Below are positions 52,411-61,466 of a stretch of DNA of 64,000 nt, in pieces. The DNA comes from Pyrinomonadaceae bacterium (GTDB taxonomy: Bacteria; Acidobacteriota; Blastocatellia; Pyrinomonadales; Pyrinomonadaceae), in assembly GCA_019186825.1 (NCBI GenBank), contig JABARP010000024.1, positions 1 to 64,000 on the forward strand, read 5' to 3'. Both the position numbers and the translations under genes were made by a program. The notes under the pieces are model-generated. The model saw only the letters and a program-made list of their open reading frames with translations, was not told where the DNA came from and ran no database searches. Within the stretch, counting starts at the first letter, position 1. Each line of letters opens with the position of its first letter.

Positions 52411-52985
52411 GCTTCCGCGGGATTCTTTACAATGCCGATGAATGGAAGGTTTCGATAGCGTCCGGCGGCATCCAGGCCGTAGCCGACGACGAACTCATTC
52501 GGGATCACAAATCCCTTGTAGTCAACGTTTAGCTCTTTCTTGATACGCGGCTCAGGTTTGTCCAAAAAGCTTGCAAGCTTTATCGACCTGGCACCGCGCG
52601 AGCCGAGGATCTCAAGCAATCTGGTCAAAGTAAGGCCGGTATCGACGATATCCTCGACGACAAGTACGTCCTTGCCGCGGATCGGGTTGCTAAGGTCTTT
52701 CAGGATCTCGACGTCGCCCGTTGAGACGGTCCCGTCCTTATAGCTCGACACCGACATAAAATCGATCGTCATCGGAAGGTCGATCGCCCGCATCAGATCC
52801 GCCATAAACACGCATGAACCCTTTAGGACGCCCACTAGCACGAGGTCGTGGCCCCGATAATCAGCCGTTATCTGTGCGCCCAGCTCGGCGATACGCGCTT
52901 TTATGTCGTCCGCCGAATAGAGAACTGAAAGGTTCGGGTTTGTAAACTCGGTCGCTGCGGTCTGTTTCATTGATTCGGCCGTCAT
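52407..52985 (-). CDS. hpt: Hypoxanthine phosphoribosyltransferase
   Basis: Salvages hypoxanthine/guanine with PRPP. The 192-residue product has the PRTase motifs: LVGVLKGSCVFMADLMRAI, the flexible loop SSYKDGTVSTGDVEIL, the PRPP loop VLVVEDIVDTGLTLTRLL and VGYGLDAAGRYRNLPFIGIV. The start at 52985 (MTAESMKQTAATEF) has an AGAAG site; the frame extends to 53201, overlapping the divergent rpiB start, and is rejected. Confidence 0.95.
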   Translation of the reverse strand: MTAESMKQTAATEFTNPNLSVLYSADDIKARIAELGAQITADYRGHDLVLVGVLKGSCVFMADLMRAIDLPMTIDFMSVSSYKDGTVSTGDVEILKDLSNPIRGKDVLVVEDIVDTGLTLTRLLEILGSRGARSIKLASFLDKPEPRIKKELNVDYKGFVIPNEFVVGYGLDAAGRYRNLPFIGIVKNPAEA

Positions 52986-53078
52986 AAATTTGCTTCTTTG
53001 GTTGATTGGTTGGCTAAATGAAAATATATTCAAATAGCACGCCGTTTTCAAGGAAAGGCGTCGTGTCCCTCGAAAAGA

Positions 53079-53870
53079 ATGGTTAATGCCACAGACGAAA
53101 CGCGCGACCGTGTCCGAGAGCTTGTCCGCCAGGTACTCGCAAGTGTGCCAGCCGAGCCGCAGGAAACACCTGCACGGCCGCAAACGCACGAACCTGAGCA
53201 CGTCGTCGTAAATTCTCTAAGAGACAAGTTGGCGGCTGAATGGGATCGCGATGAATCTTCGAAACTTCTGCTGACCGAGGACGATATTCGCGGACTCGAC
53301 CATGGAGCTCGGCTGCGGGTCAACGAGAAGGTGAAGTTCACTCCGCTTGCGGCCGACATCATTCAGGAAAAGGCGATCCAGCTTGTTAAAAAGGCGACGA
53401 GGACGACATCGATCAAAGTTCGCTCGGTTGCTATCGGGGCTGATCACGGGGGCTTCAAGGCGAAAGAGGCGCTAAAGGCTAAGCTTGCTGAACGCGGCGT
53501 GAACGTACGCGACTTCGGCACGGACTCTGAGGAAGCGGTCGATTATCCTGATTTCGCACACGCTGTCGCTAGGGCAGTCGGTGCCGGCCACGTTGACGCA
53601 GGCATCCTTATCGACGGTGCCGGGATCGGGAGTGCGATGGCGGCCAACAAAGTACCGAATGCGCGTGCCGCGCAATGTTATTCCACTGCGCTTGCGAAAA
53701 ATTCACGCGAGCATAATTCCGCGAATATCCTCACGCTCGGCGCCGGGCAGAATTCGATCGACGAGATGTGGCAGATCGCTGAAACTTTCTTATCGACGGA
53801 GATCACTGAAGACCGCCACAAAAAGCGGGTCGCGAAGATCGACGCCATCGATAGGCAGTACCGAAAGTAG
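53079..53870 (+). CDS. rpiB: RpiB-like sugar-phosphate isomerase with BMC-type N-terminal extension
   Basis: A 263-residue protein, about 110 residues longer than ordinary RpiB. The C-terminal RpiB domain (from about residue 117) reads [65 protein letters not shown]. The segment LICGTGVG of E. coli RpiB, with the catalytic Cys, is LIDGAGIG here, so Cys is replaced by Asp. The N-terminal part begins with an amphipathic helix ([16 protein letters not shown]) like BMC encapsulation peptides, then a Pro-rich linker and a segment with [17 protein letters not shown]...FTPLAAD. Followed 20 bp later by deoC. Role in a microcompartment is inferred. Confidence 0.85.
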   Translation: MVNATDETRDRVRELVRQVLASVPAEPQETPARPQTHEPEHVVVNSLRDKLAAEWDRDESSKLLLTEDDIRGLDHGARLRVNEKVKFTPLAADIIQEKAIQLVKKATRTTSIKVRSVAIGADHGGFKAKEALKAKLAERGVNVRDFGTDSEEAVDYPDFAHAVARAVGAGHVDAGILIDGAGIGSAMAANKVPNARAAQCYSTALAKNSREHNSANILTLGAGQNSIDEMWQIAETFLSTEITEDRHKKRVAKIDAIDRQYRK

Positions 53871-53890
53871 TAATATCAACTTGTAAAGCA

Positions 53891-54748
53891 ATGCAATCGA
53901 ACGGACAACACGAATTACTTGTCGAACAGATCACAGACCTTGTGATGGCAAAGCTCTCGGGCGAGGAATATTCGCCAAGCTTCTGCCGCGCCGACGTCGA
54001 GAGGATCGTTGACGCCGGAGCCGAAAGGATCGGCATTGTTCTCGGCGAGACCGCGACTGCCCACGACTGGGCGAGTTTGATCGATCACACGCTCCTTAAG
54101 CCGGAGGCCTCGCTCGCAGACATCAAAAAGCTCTGTCGAGAAGCTGCCGAATTCGGATTCGCATCCGTTTGTGTGAATCCGTCCTATGTAAAGGACGCTG
54201 TCAACTTTCTTGAGGGTTCGAATGTCCCTGTGTGCACGGTAATTGGGTTTCCGCTAGGTGCGACACTGCCCGATGTAAAGGCGTACGAGGCTCGTAGAGC
54301 GATCTTCAACGGCGCTAGAGAGGTCGATATGGTCATCAACATCGGGGCCCTCAAGAGCGGCGACGATTGCCTTGTCGAAGATGATATCCGAGCCGTTGTG
54401 CAGGCAGCCCATCAGGACCACGTTCTCTGCAAGGTAATCATCGAGACGGCTCTTCTTACCGATGCAGAAAAAGTGCGGGCGTGTCTTGCTGCCAAGAATG
54501 CGGGCGCCGATTTTGTGAAGACCTCGACGGGATTTGCGAAGGGCGGAGCGACGGCCAATGACGTTGCGTTGATGCGTCGGACGGTCGGGTCCGCCCTTGG
54601 CGTTAAGGCGTCGGGCGGCGTAAAGGGAATTGACGATGCCCGAGCAATGTTCGAGGCCGGCGCAACACGTATCGGGGCGTCTGTCGGCGTGAAAATAGCG
54701 CAAGAAGCCTCGGGCATAAAGACCGAGGCTTCTACGTCGAGTTACTAG
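53891..54748 (+). CDS. deoC: Deoxyribose-phosphate aldolase with N-terminal amphipathic extension
   Basis: Cleaves deoxyribose-5-phosphate to acetaldehyde and glyceraldehyde-3-phosphate. The 285-residue product has the usual core from about residue 58 ([57 protein letters not shown]). The Schiff-base Lys is in FVKTSTGF (about 210), and the second Lys in VKASGGVKG. The first about 55 residues are extra: they begin with an amphipathic helix ([14 protein letters not shown]) and a loop ([17 protein letters not shown]). The helix resembles microcompartment targeting peptides. Cotranscribed with rpiB. Confidence 0.93.
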   Translation: MQSNGQHELLVEQITDLVMAKLSGEEYSPSFCRADVERIVDAGAERIGIVLGETATAHDWASLIDHTLLKPEASLADIKKLCREAAEFGFASVCVNPSYVKDAVNFLEGSNVPVCTVIGFPLGATLPDVKAYEARRAIFNGAREVDMVINIGALKSGDDCLVEDDIRAVVQAAHQDHVLCKVIIETALLTDAEKVRACLAAKNAGADFVKTSTGFAKGGATANDVALMRRTVGSALGVKASGGVKGIDDARAMFEAGATRIGASVGVKIAQEASGIKTEASTSSY

Positions 54749-54767
54749 CGAATCGAGGAGCCGGTAG

Positions 54768-55955
54768 TTACCAGCCTCGTTTCGCGGTGAAGTTGAAGAC
54801 AATGTAGCCGGAGGCTCCGACGGGCTGACCGTTGACCGTCGCCGGTTTGAACTTCGAGCGACGAACTGCTTCCTCTGCAGACTTCCGCAGCGAGTTCGGA
54901 CCGGATTCGGTATCTACTTTAACTACCTTTCCATCCTTGTCCAAGATGACATTGACCGTGATCTTGCCCTGGACGTTCAGGCGACGATCCATTTCGGAGT
55001 ATCGCGGCGTTTCCAGCTCAACAACAAGGGAATTGAGGTCGCCGACGGCGATCATTGCGGGAACAGGCTCGTTCGATGCGGGATCGGCGGGCTTCGATTC
55101 GACAGGCTTTGATTCGGTCGGCTTTACATCAGCCTTGGCTGAAGACTCTGGAGCTTTCGGCTGTTCGATCACCTTTGCCGGCTGGTCGACGGGCTGTGCG
55201 GGCTGCGCTGCTGCTTTGGCCGCGGCCGCTTCTTTTGCCTTTGCCTCCTTCAGGCGTGCAACGGCCGCTTTTGCAGGCTCGTTGGCGCTGTCGGCTTCGA
55301 CGGCCTTCTCGTAGTGTGCAAGGGCATCATCAGTCTGGCCAAGCTTCTCTTCGGCGGCAGCACGGCGGAACCATGACGCAGTGTCTTTCGGGTCACGTTG
55401 GACCGCAAGCGAGAATTGGTTCACCGCGAGCTCAAGCTTCTGCTGCTTGACGTAGATAGAACCGCGTTCGGCGTACAGCGACGCGTCGCCCGGTTTCAGA
55501 TCGATGGCTTTTCCAAGCTCGACCAACGCACCGTCGAGATCGCCCGCAGAGAGTAGGCCCATGGCGCGGCCCTTGTAAAATGCGGCATCAGGTACGGGAC
55601 CAAGCGGTTTCGGGCTTGACGACGCAACCTGTACGGGATCCTTAGCCGGTTCCGGTTTCGGGCTCTTGTCCTTGATCGCGGCGATCAGGGCAGCGCTTGC
55701 GCCGGTTGCTTCCAGCTCCTTCTCCACGTCAGAAGTAAGCTCGAAAGTAACACCTCGCTGAGCAACGGCCGTGGTCAGGATCTGATTCTTTTCATCCATC
55801 GGAGCCTTCTTCGATCTCAGTGCGATCAGAATGTCGGCAAGGCTCAGCTCTTTTGACTGAGCTGAGATTGCCGGTACTGCGATCACGCTGAATAAGAGGC
55901 AACCGAAGATGATGTATATCGGTAATCGAATAGCGGAAAATACATGGCGGAACAT
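54768..55955 (-). CDS. TPR protein with TonB-like C-terminal domain
   Basis: A 395-residue exported protein: signal or membrane anchor (RLPIYIIFGCLLFSVIAVPAISA), a helical N-domain, three or so TPRs (about 125-230: YKGRAMGLLSAGDLDGALVELGKAIDLKPGDASLYAERGSIY), a Lys/Ala/Pro-rich linker (about 230-300) and a C-terminal TonB fold (ETPRYSEMDRRLNVQGKITVNVILDKDGKVVKVD..., AVRRSKFKPATVNGQPVGASGYIVFNF). The usual TonB layout suggests it spans the periplasm, but this protein has an unusual TPR insert. It follows the pseudokinase gene by about 25 bp on the same strand, probably in one operon. Confidence 0.85.
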   Translation of the reverse strand: MFRHVFSAIRLPIYIIFGCLLFSVIAVPAISAQSKELSLADILIALRSKKAPMDEKNQILTTAVAQRGVTFELTSDVEKELEATGASAALIAAIKDKSPKPEPAKDPVQVASSSPKPLGPVPDAAFYKGRAMGLLSAGDLDGALVELGKAIDLKPGDASLYAERGSIYVKQQKLELAVNQFSLAVQRDPKDTASWFRRAAAEEKLGQTDDALAHYEKAVEADSANEPAKAAVARLKEAKAKEAAAAKAAAQPAQPVDQPAKVIEQPKAPESSAKADVKPTESKPVESKPADPASNEPVPAMIAVGDLNSLVVELETPRYSEMDRRLNVQGKITVNVILDKDGKVVKVDTESGPNSLRKSAEEAVRRSKFKPATVNGQPVGASGYIVFNFTAKRGW

Positions 55956-55980
55956 TGTTTTTCTTCTCTCCAGGGTGGGG

Positions 55981-57960
55981 TTAGTTGTCGTTGATCAAGT
56001 CGTCAACGGAGACCTTCTTTGCCTTTGCGGGGGTCGCAGCAGCGGTGGGTTTCTTTTCGGTTTTTGCGGGCTTTGCCTCGGCGATCTGCGGCCTGGGCTT
56101 AGCTTCGCGGGGTTCAACTGCGGCCTTTTCAGACTCGGCAGGAGAATTCTCTTGTATGGTCGGCTGGTCGGCCGGAGCAGCCTGGCTCTCGGCGACCGGT
56201 TGACTCGTCGTCTCAGCACCGACAGTTGCGGCAACGGGTGCGGGTTGCGGTTTCGCAGATCCGCCGCCCATCGAGCTTATCACCCAGATGCCGACGGCCA
56301 GAACGATCAGTGCAACTGCGCCGATGCCAATGAATTTCGCCGAGCTGCTTTTTGTTTCCGGTTCAAACGATCCGAACGTAGCGGGAGCTGACGAGGCCGT
56401 TTCTTTCACTTCGGTCTTTGCCGGCGACACGGATTCGACAACAGGGACGGCATTCGCTTCGACGCGAGTGTGTACCCCGCCGTAAGGTTCATCAGCCGGC
56501 GAATGTGTGAGCACGGTCGGGGCTTCCTCTTCAACCTCGACGGGTTCCGGCTCGGACGACGCAACCTCGTCGATGAAAGGTTCCGGGTGCTCCTCGATCA
56601 CTTCTTCAGAATGCGAGAAGGTCACGGCAGGTTCCTCGGCAGCAGCGGGTTCTTCAGCGACCGTAGGCTCTGCCTCAGCAACCGGCTGCTCGACAACCTC
56701 GTTCGACGAAGTTATCTCAAACTCCGCAGTTGCGGGTTCGGGTGCGGAAACACTCACGGACGGAGCTTCTTCCTCGGCGATAGCCGCGGGTTCTGAAGCA
56801 GCTTCTGTTACCGGCTCTTGTGCTACATGCGAAACGGCAGGAACCGGTGGTGCAAAGGGGATCTCGAGCAGATCGTCAAACTCATCGGCCTTTGCGGCCG
56901 GAGCAAATGTTGGTGCGGACGTTTCAGCAGGCCTGGCAACCTCGGCGACCGGCGAGGCGACTTCCTCGACAGGTGCAGGAGCCTCTTCGACAGGTGCAGG
57001 AGCCTCTTCGACTGGCGCAGGAGCCTCTTCGACGGGTGCAGCAACTTCTTCGACGGGAGGCGCAACCTTTTCAACCGGCGGAGCAGAAACGACTGCCGGC
57101 GGAGCGGCCACCGGCACCGCGGTGGGCATCGCAGGCTGCATCAGAGCGGCTTCAAGGGAATCATCACGGAGCTCGCGTTTTAGCGAGAGCATCTTCATCA
57201 ACTCTGCGGCGACCTTAGCCGGAACGTGCGGGTTAAGGCTATCGATCGGCGCGAGCGGATCGTTTCCGGAGTCGAGTATCACGATCAGACGCTCAAGGGC
57301 CGATTTGGGGGCCGATCCCGACAGAAGGTTGTAAAAAACAGCTCCGATCGAATAAAGATCTGTGCGGTGGTCAGGCGGTGCGTCGAGCAGGGCGAGGCTC
57401 TTTTCGTCATAGTCGGCGGTTATGGCCTTTTGTGACGCGAAATCCAGCGTATCCCAAATTGCCTCGAGCGGCAGGAAGGCAGATTCCGAAGGATTGCTGC
57501 CGAGAACGTGAGCACGTTCAAAAAATGCGAGTTTCAGTGTACCGTCCAGGCTTGCGCGGAAATATAGTGGAGATATCTCGATCAGCTTTGCGTTCGGGAA
57601 CTGTTTACGGATCTGTGCGACCGAGTCGACGATCGGGCGGATGCGATCGCAGACCTTTGCAACCTCGGCCTCGTTGTGTCGGTCATTCCCAAGGTCCCAA
57701 GGACCCGGACTTGCAAGGGGTTCAGTGACGAGATACGCACGGCCGTTCTCATCAAAACGGTCGGCGATCCCGAGAATGCCGTTGCCGCGATATTTTGCGT
57801 TCGAGTTCCCAAAAAGGGTCAGACCCGCGTTTTCGCATAGCAGAACGGGTTTAGCTGCAAGGTTGTCTTGCGCCTCGTAAATGGTGTGTGATGAGCTTGA
57901 GGCGACTATTTGGCTGACGCGGAAGCGTCCTTGGCGGAGAATCGAATTGGTGGATAGCAT
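55981..57960 (-). CDS. Membrane pseudokinase with PVEEAPA repeats
   Basis: A 659-residue protein. The N-terminal about 285 residues have a protein-kinase-like layout (GRFRVSQIVASSSSHTIYEA, then DHRTDLYSIGAVFYNLLSGSAPKSA and ELMKMLSLKRELR), but key residues are missing: the Gly-rich loop is SSSS, the Lys strand lacks VAIK, and there is no HRD or DFG (EISPLYFRASLDGTLKLAFFERA instead). So it is probably a catalytically dead pseudokinase. Next is a Pro/Glu/Ala-rich stretch with tandem APVEEAP units (about 292-340), acidic low-complexity sequence, a membrane helix (IGIGAVALIVLAVGIWVI, about 540-558) and a Lys-rich tail. Upstream of the TonB-like gene. Confidence 0.8.
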   Translation of the reverse strand: MLSTNSILRQGRFRVSQIVASSSSHTIYEAQDNLAAKPVLLCENAGLTLFGNSNAKYRGNGILGIADRFDENGRAYLVTEPLASPGPWDLGNDRHNEAEVAKVCDRIRPIVDSVAQIRKQFPNAKLIEISPLYFRASLDGTLKLAFFERAHVLGSNPSESAFLPLEAIWDTLDFASQKAITADYDEKSLALLDAPPDHRTDLYSIGAVFYNLLSGSAPKSALERLIVILDSGNDPLAPIDSLNPHVPAKVAAELMKMLSLKRELRDDSLEAALMQPAMPTAVPVAAPPAVVSAPPVEKVAPPVEEVAAPVEEAPAPVEEAPAPVEEAPAPVEEVASPVAEVARPAETSAPTFAPAAKADEFDDLLEIPFAPPVPAVSHVAQEPVTEAASEPAAIAEEEAPSVSVSAPEPATAEFEITSSNEVVEQPVAEAEPTVAEEPAAAEEPAVTFSHSEEVIEEHPEPFIDEVASSEPEPVEVEEEAPTVLTHSPADEPYGGVHTRVEANAVPVVESVSPAKTEVKETASSAPATFGSFEPETKSSSAKFIGIGAVALIVLAVGIWVISSMGGGSAKPQPAPVAATVGAETTSQPVAESQAAPADQPTIQENSPAESEKAAVEPREAKPRPQIAEAKPAKTEKKPTAAATPAKAKKVSVDDLINDN

Positions 57961-58070
57961 GGCGTTTTATCAGGTAGGCGGGAAGTATCCCGATACGCCA
58001 TTATATGAACAATATGTACAAAAGTAAACAAAAATGTTTAAGAAAATTTAAACATTCTGATCTTGATGCC

Positions 58071-58823
58071 TTAGCGCTTGGAATCGATGCCTCGGCGGTA
58101 GTCCGGGCCCGTGATCTCAACGCTCTTGCACATCTCGAAAAGGCGTGAGCGCGTGCGAACCCCGATGCGGTCCTCGAGCGTTTCTTCACGTTCATTCGGA
58201 CGGTTGTCGAGGTAATTCGTTGTAAACACAGTTAGTTTCTTGTCGTTATAGCGTGTGTTTATGATGTGGCCAAGCGTGTCCCGTACCCAATCGGTCGGCT
58301 TTGAGGCGCCAAGTTCGTCCAGAACGAGCACTTCCGCATTCAGCACCGGCGCAAGGACGCTCAATTCGGAGGAAAATGTATTTGGATTGTAGGAATCCTG
58401 GATCTCCTTCAACAACGCACCGAATTCATAGAAGAGGCAACTGAAACCTCGTTCCGTGAGTCCCTTTAGGATAGATACCGCAAGATGTGTCTTGCCGACA
58501 CCGACCGTGCCCATCAGGATAAGGCCGCGATCGACCGCCGGATATTCCATCGTGAAGGTCGTTGCGTACTTGAGAGCCGCACTCTGCGACGGATTCTGCG
58601 GCTTGTAGTTTGAAAAATGGCAGTTGTCGTATCTACGCGGGAGCTTTGCTCGTTTGTGTTGATCGGCATCATCGAGCAGGATCCGGCACATACAACGCTT
58701 CGCACCGTCGGCCGTGATCTCAAGCCCGGTTCCGAAGCAACGCGGGCACACCGACTCAGGATCCGGTTCCGATGAGCGCTCGACGGATCGTAGAAATGGT
58801 TTTTGACTCGTGCCTTTTGTCAT
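58071..58823 (-). CDS. DnaC/IstB-like ATPase (probable helicase loader)
   Basis: A 250-residue AAA+ protein. An N-terminal zinc-ribbon-like segment ([21 protein letters not shown]) is followed by the ATPase: [18 protein letters not shown] (Walker A), [15 protein letters not shown] (Walker B), [10 protein letters not shown] (sensor 1), [15 protein letters not shown] (box VII/arginine finger). This fits the DnaC/DnaI helicase-loader group; IstB from an insertion sequence is less likely because no transposase is adjacent. About 110 bp upstream of the pseudokinase gene on the same strand. Confidence 0.88.
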   Translation of the reverse strand: MTKGTSQKPFLRSVERSSEPDPESVCPRCFGTGLEITADGAKRCMCRILLDDADQHKRAKLPRRYDNCHFSNYKPQNPSQSAALKYATTFTMEYPAVDRGLILMGTVGVGKTHLAVSILKGLTERGFSCLFYEFGALLKEIQDSYNPNTFSSELSVLAPVLNAEVLVLDELGASKPTDWVRDTLGHIINTRYNDKKLTVFTTNYLDNRPNEREETLEDRIGVRTRSRLFEMCKSVEITGPDYRRGIDSKR

Positions 58824-58937
58824 ATCAAGGAGAAGGGTGAGTAGTATAACATCGCGGATTCACGTTTTGGAACTCGAACCGCCCGCCCGCGTAATGTATA
58901 TTGAGAACTTTATGCGCGGCACGCGTCTAAATATCCC

Positions 58938-59396
58938 ATGGGACTAATTAAGAGCATACTGATCAAACTGAAACTTGCAGACCTTTCCGCCGACCGAACT
59001 CCCATCAGCCTAATGTTGCTTGATGATGATGAAAGACGGCACCGCTGGTTCATCAAAAGGTTCAACGGCGACCATATCGATATTGCCGCGAACGTTGAAG
59101 ACGCAAAGGCGTTCCTAGCAGAGCAAAGCTATGATGCGATCTTTCTGGATCACGACCTACTTCCGCATCATTACGAGACGAATGACCACGATGATTATCA
59201 TCAGACCGGCTTCGAGGTCGCAAGATGGCTGACGGAGAACCCGTCCCTCCAACGCGCGGCGACGATCATCGTACACACGCGGAATGCCGATGCCGCGATC
59301 CCGATGGTCAAGCTCTTGCGCGAATCCGGCCGCTCGGTCGAATACTGTGCTTTCCCAATGCTCGATCTCAAGATCAAGAACTACTGGAAGCGTTAG
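58938..59396 (+). CDS. Receiver-like protein (cyclic-phosphate-processing receiver type)
   Basis: A 152-residue protein. It starts with a short amphipathic helix (MGLIKSILIKLKLADL), then a receiver-like fold: ISLMLLDDDERRHRWFIKRF with an Asp cluster, DAIFLDHDLLPHHYETNDHDDYHQTGFEVARWL and IIVHTRNADAAIPMVKLL. The LDHDL and TGxxVAxW pattern is that of the 'cREC' domain family, related to response-regulator receivers but linked to cyclic-phosphate RNA ends. No partner kinase or DNA-binding domain is present. Biochemical role unproven. Confidence 0.75.
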   Translation: MGLIKSILIKLKLADLSADRTPISLMLLDDDERRHRWFIKRFNGDHIDIAANVEDAKAFLAEQSYDAIFLDHDLLPHHYETNDHDDYHQTGFEVARWLTENPSLQRAATIIVHTRNADAAIPMVKLLRESGRSVEYCAFPMLDLKIKNYWKR

Positions 59397-60527
59397 TTAC
59401 TTAAAGTATTTCCGGCCCCGCAATTTGCTTGGCATAAGATCGCCTTCGGGATCGTCGCCTTCGTCCTTGCCGTAGCCGAGTTCTTTCATCAGACGCGTCG
59501 GGGCATTACGTATCTTCATCGGCACCGGGAGATTGCCGAATCTCTTTGCGTCTTGCGAAGCTTCGCCGATCGCGTTCGTTGCTGAACGGTCCTTTGCGGC
59601 ATTTGAAAGGTAAGCAACGCCGTGTGCAAGATTCAACGCACATTCCGGCATTCCGATCGTCTCGACCGCACGAAAAACGGCATTGGCAACGACCAACGCG
59701 GTCGGCTGTGCAAGACCGATATCCTCGGAAGCAAATATCACCATTCGGCGGGCGATGAATTTCGGGTCTTCGCCTGATTCGAGCATTCGTGCAAGGTAAT
59801 ACATCGCAGCGTCAGGCTTGCTTGCACGCATCGATTTGATGAACGCCGAAATGACGTTGTAATGCTCTTCGCCTTTCTTGTCATAGCGAAGGAATTTGGC
59901 CTGTAGCGTCTCCTTCAATGTCTCGACGGTGATCTCGTCATAAAGCTGCGCGGTGCTCTCAAGCATCGAGATCGCCTGACGCGCGTCGCCATTCGCCATC
60001 TCGATCAGCCACTCGCGAGCCTCCTCGCCGATCTCAAGTTCGGTGCGGTTGAATATCGCCGACATCTCGCGCGGCGTCAATTCTTCAAAGACAAAAACAC
60101 GCAGCCTAGAAAGCAGCGCAGGTATCACCTCGAAGCTCGGATTCTCGGTCGTCGCTCCGATCAGAACCAACTCGCCGCTCTCGACGAACGGCAGGAGAAA
60201 ATCCTGCTGTGCCTTATTGAACCTATGGATTTCGTCGAGGAAAAGTACCTTCGGCCGGCCGCTTTTCGTACCGGCTTTTAGGATCCTACGAATATCTTCC
60301 TTGCCCGCCGACACGGCCGACAGCTCGTAGAATTCGGCGTTGATCGCGTTCGCATAGATCCGCGCAAGCGTCGTCTTTCCTGTTCCCGGTGTGCCCCACA
60401 AAATGAAAGAGAAAATATGGCCGTTCTCGATCGCAAGTCGAAGAGGTTTGCCTTCGCCGACAAGGTGCTCCTGCCCGACAAACTCCTCAAGTGTCTTCGG
60501 CCTTATCCTATTGGCTAACGGCTCCAT
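59397..60527 (-). CDS. rarA: Replication-associated recombination protein RarA (MgsA)
   Basis: A 376-residue clamp-loader-like AAA+ ATPase acting at stalled forks. The start MEPLANRIRPKTLEEFVGQEHLVG is at 60527; an upstream frame to 60560 is rejected. Walker A is WGTPGTGKTTLA, Walker B VLFLDEIHRFNKAQQD, sensor 1 GATTENPSF. The C-terminal part contains YYLARMLESGEDPKFIARRM and the ending DLMPSKLRG. A TATAAT at 60544-60549 lies 16 bp upstream of the ATG, so the leader would be very short and there is no clear ribosome-binding site. Confidence 0.94.
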   Translation of the reverse strand: MEPLANRIRPKTLEEFVGQEHLVGEGKPLRLAIENGHIFSFILWGTPGTGKTTLARIYANAINAEFYELSAVSAGKEDIRRILKAGTKSGRPKVLFLDEIHRFNKAQQDFLLPFVESGELVLIGATTENPSFEVIPALLSRLRVFVFEELTPREMSAIFNRTELEIGEEAREWLIEMANGDARQAISMLESTAQLYDEITVETLKETLQAKFLRYDKKGEEHYNVISAFIKSMRASKPDAAMYYLARMLESGEDPKFIARRMVIFASEDIGLAQPTALVVANAVFRAVETIGMPECALNLAHGVAYLSNAAKDRSATNAIGEASQDAKRFGNLPVPMKIRNAPTRLMKELGYGKDEGDDPEGDLMPSKLRGRKYFK

Positions 60528-60624
60528 AGAACGTGAATCGCAATTATACCGTATGCTCACAATGCCGCCTCGTCGCGTACCGCAGAAGCCCGCAAGTTAG
60601 AACGGGCGCAATAGGACGGAACCA

Positions 60625-60666
60625 AGATTTGAGATTTGAGATGTGAGATTTGAGATTTGAGATGTG
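60625..60666. repeat. Two perfect 21-bp tandem repeats of a heptamer
   Basis: AGATTTGAGATTTGAGATGTG occurs twice in direct succession (60625-60645, 60646-60666). Each unit is three 7-bp near-repeats (AGATTTG, AGATTTG, AGATGTG). It lies between rarA and tRNA-Phe. The reverse-strand frame here merely reads the repeat (ISNLKSHISNLKS). Confidence 0.9.
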
Positions 60667-60740
60667 AAACTCGAGATAAGAAAACGGAAAAGCGGAAATT
60701 CGAAATTGAAGAAGAAGGGACAAAAGAACCTGATGATCGG

Positions 60741-60816
<76 letters not shown>

Positions 60817-60956
60817 ATTTTTGTGTGGACGCCGAATCCAAAGGATTCCGATGCGCGAATTTATGAGTGTAAATAGGCCGCTTTGAGTTGTCAAACCCGC
60901 TCCTTGCGCTTGATGACTCGGCGTGTTTTCATTTATGAATAAAGCGAGGTTTCTTA

Positions 60957-61403
60957 ATGTCAAAGTTTATTGCACTCACTCTTCTTTTTGCGATCGCCGC
61001 AATCGGTGCCGCATGCGGTTCGGCCGGCACATCAAACACGAATACAGCAACTAACGCCAACGCGAACGGTTCGGCGGTCAAGACGAATCTTGATCCGAAC
61101 AATATGCCGGAGGGCCTGGATCCGAAGCCGATCCAACCTTCTGCAAACGAGACGCCGGGAATTCCAAAAGATCCGCTGAAGGTCGAAAAGGGAACAACTC
61201 CAACGCCCGGTATCCCAAGTCAGGAAGAACTTAAACGCGGCGTCAAACCCGGCGTGACCCCGACTCCCGGCATTCCGAACAAGGCAGAACTCGACAAGAT
61301 GCGAAAGGTGGCTTCGAACGTTAACACGGTTCCGCCCGGTGCCTCTGACAACGTTCCTGCAATGAAGAGCATGAAGCGAATTCAGAACGCGAATAAGCAA
61401 TAA
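60957..61403 (+). CDS. Small Pro/Thr-rich lipoprotein
   Basis: A 148-residue protein: hydrophobic signal ending in a Cys (LTLLFAIAAIGAACGS, a plausible lipobox), an Asn/Thr/Ala-rich stretch, then three similar segments, each with a PGIP motif (ANETPGIPKD, TPTPGIPSQEELKRG, TPTPGIPNKAELDKM). CGAGGT precedes the ATG. No recognised domain. Probably surface-exposed; the repeated TPGIP units are notable. Confidence 0.78.
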   Translation: MSKFIALTLLFAIAAIGAACGSAGTSNTNTATNANANGSAVKTNLDPNNMPEGLDPKPIQPSANETPGIPKDPLKVEKGTTPTPGIPSQEELKRGVKPGVTPTPGIPNKAELDKMRKVASNVNTVPPGASDNVPAMKSMKRIQNANKQ

Positions 61404-61420
61404 CAGATACTTCCGGATTT

Positions 61421-61460
61421 GTTGGGCGTGCCTGGTGCAGGATGCGGCGGCACGCCCAAC
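61421..61460. terminator. 12-bp stem-loop between convergent genes
   Basis: GTTGGGCGTGCC (61421-61432) pairs perfectly with GGCACGCCCAAC (61449-61460). There is no U-tract on either strand, but its place, 18 bp after one stop and 7 bp from the recA stop, fits a bidirectional terminator. Confidence 0.65.
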
Positions 61461-61466
61461 GTGCTG

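Noticed and set aside
58071..58823. IstB of an insertion sequence
   Set aside because: No IstA transposase or inverted repeats are near, and the zinc-ribbon plus DnaC-type motifs fit a helicase loader better.
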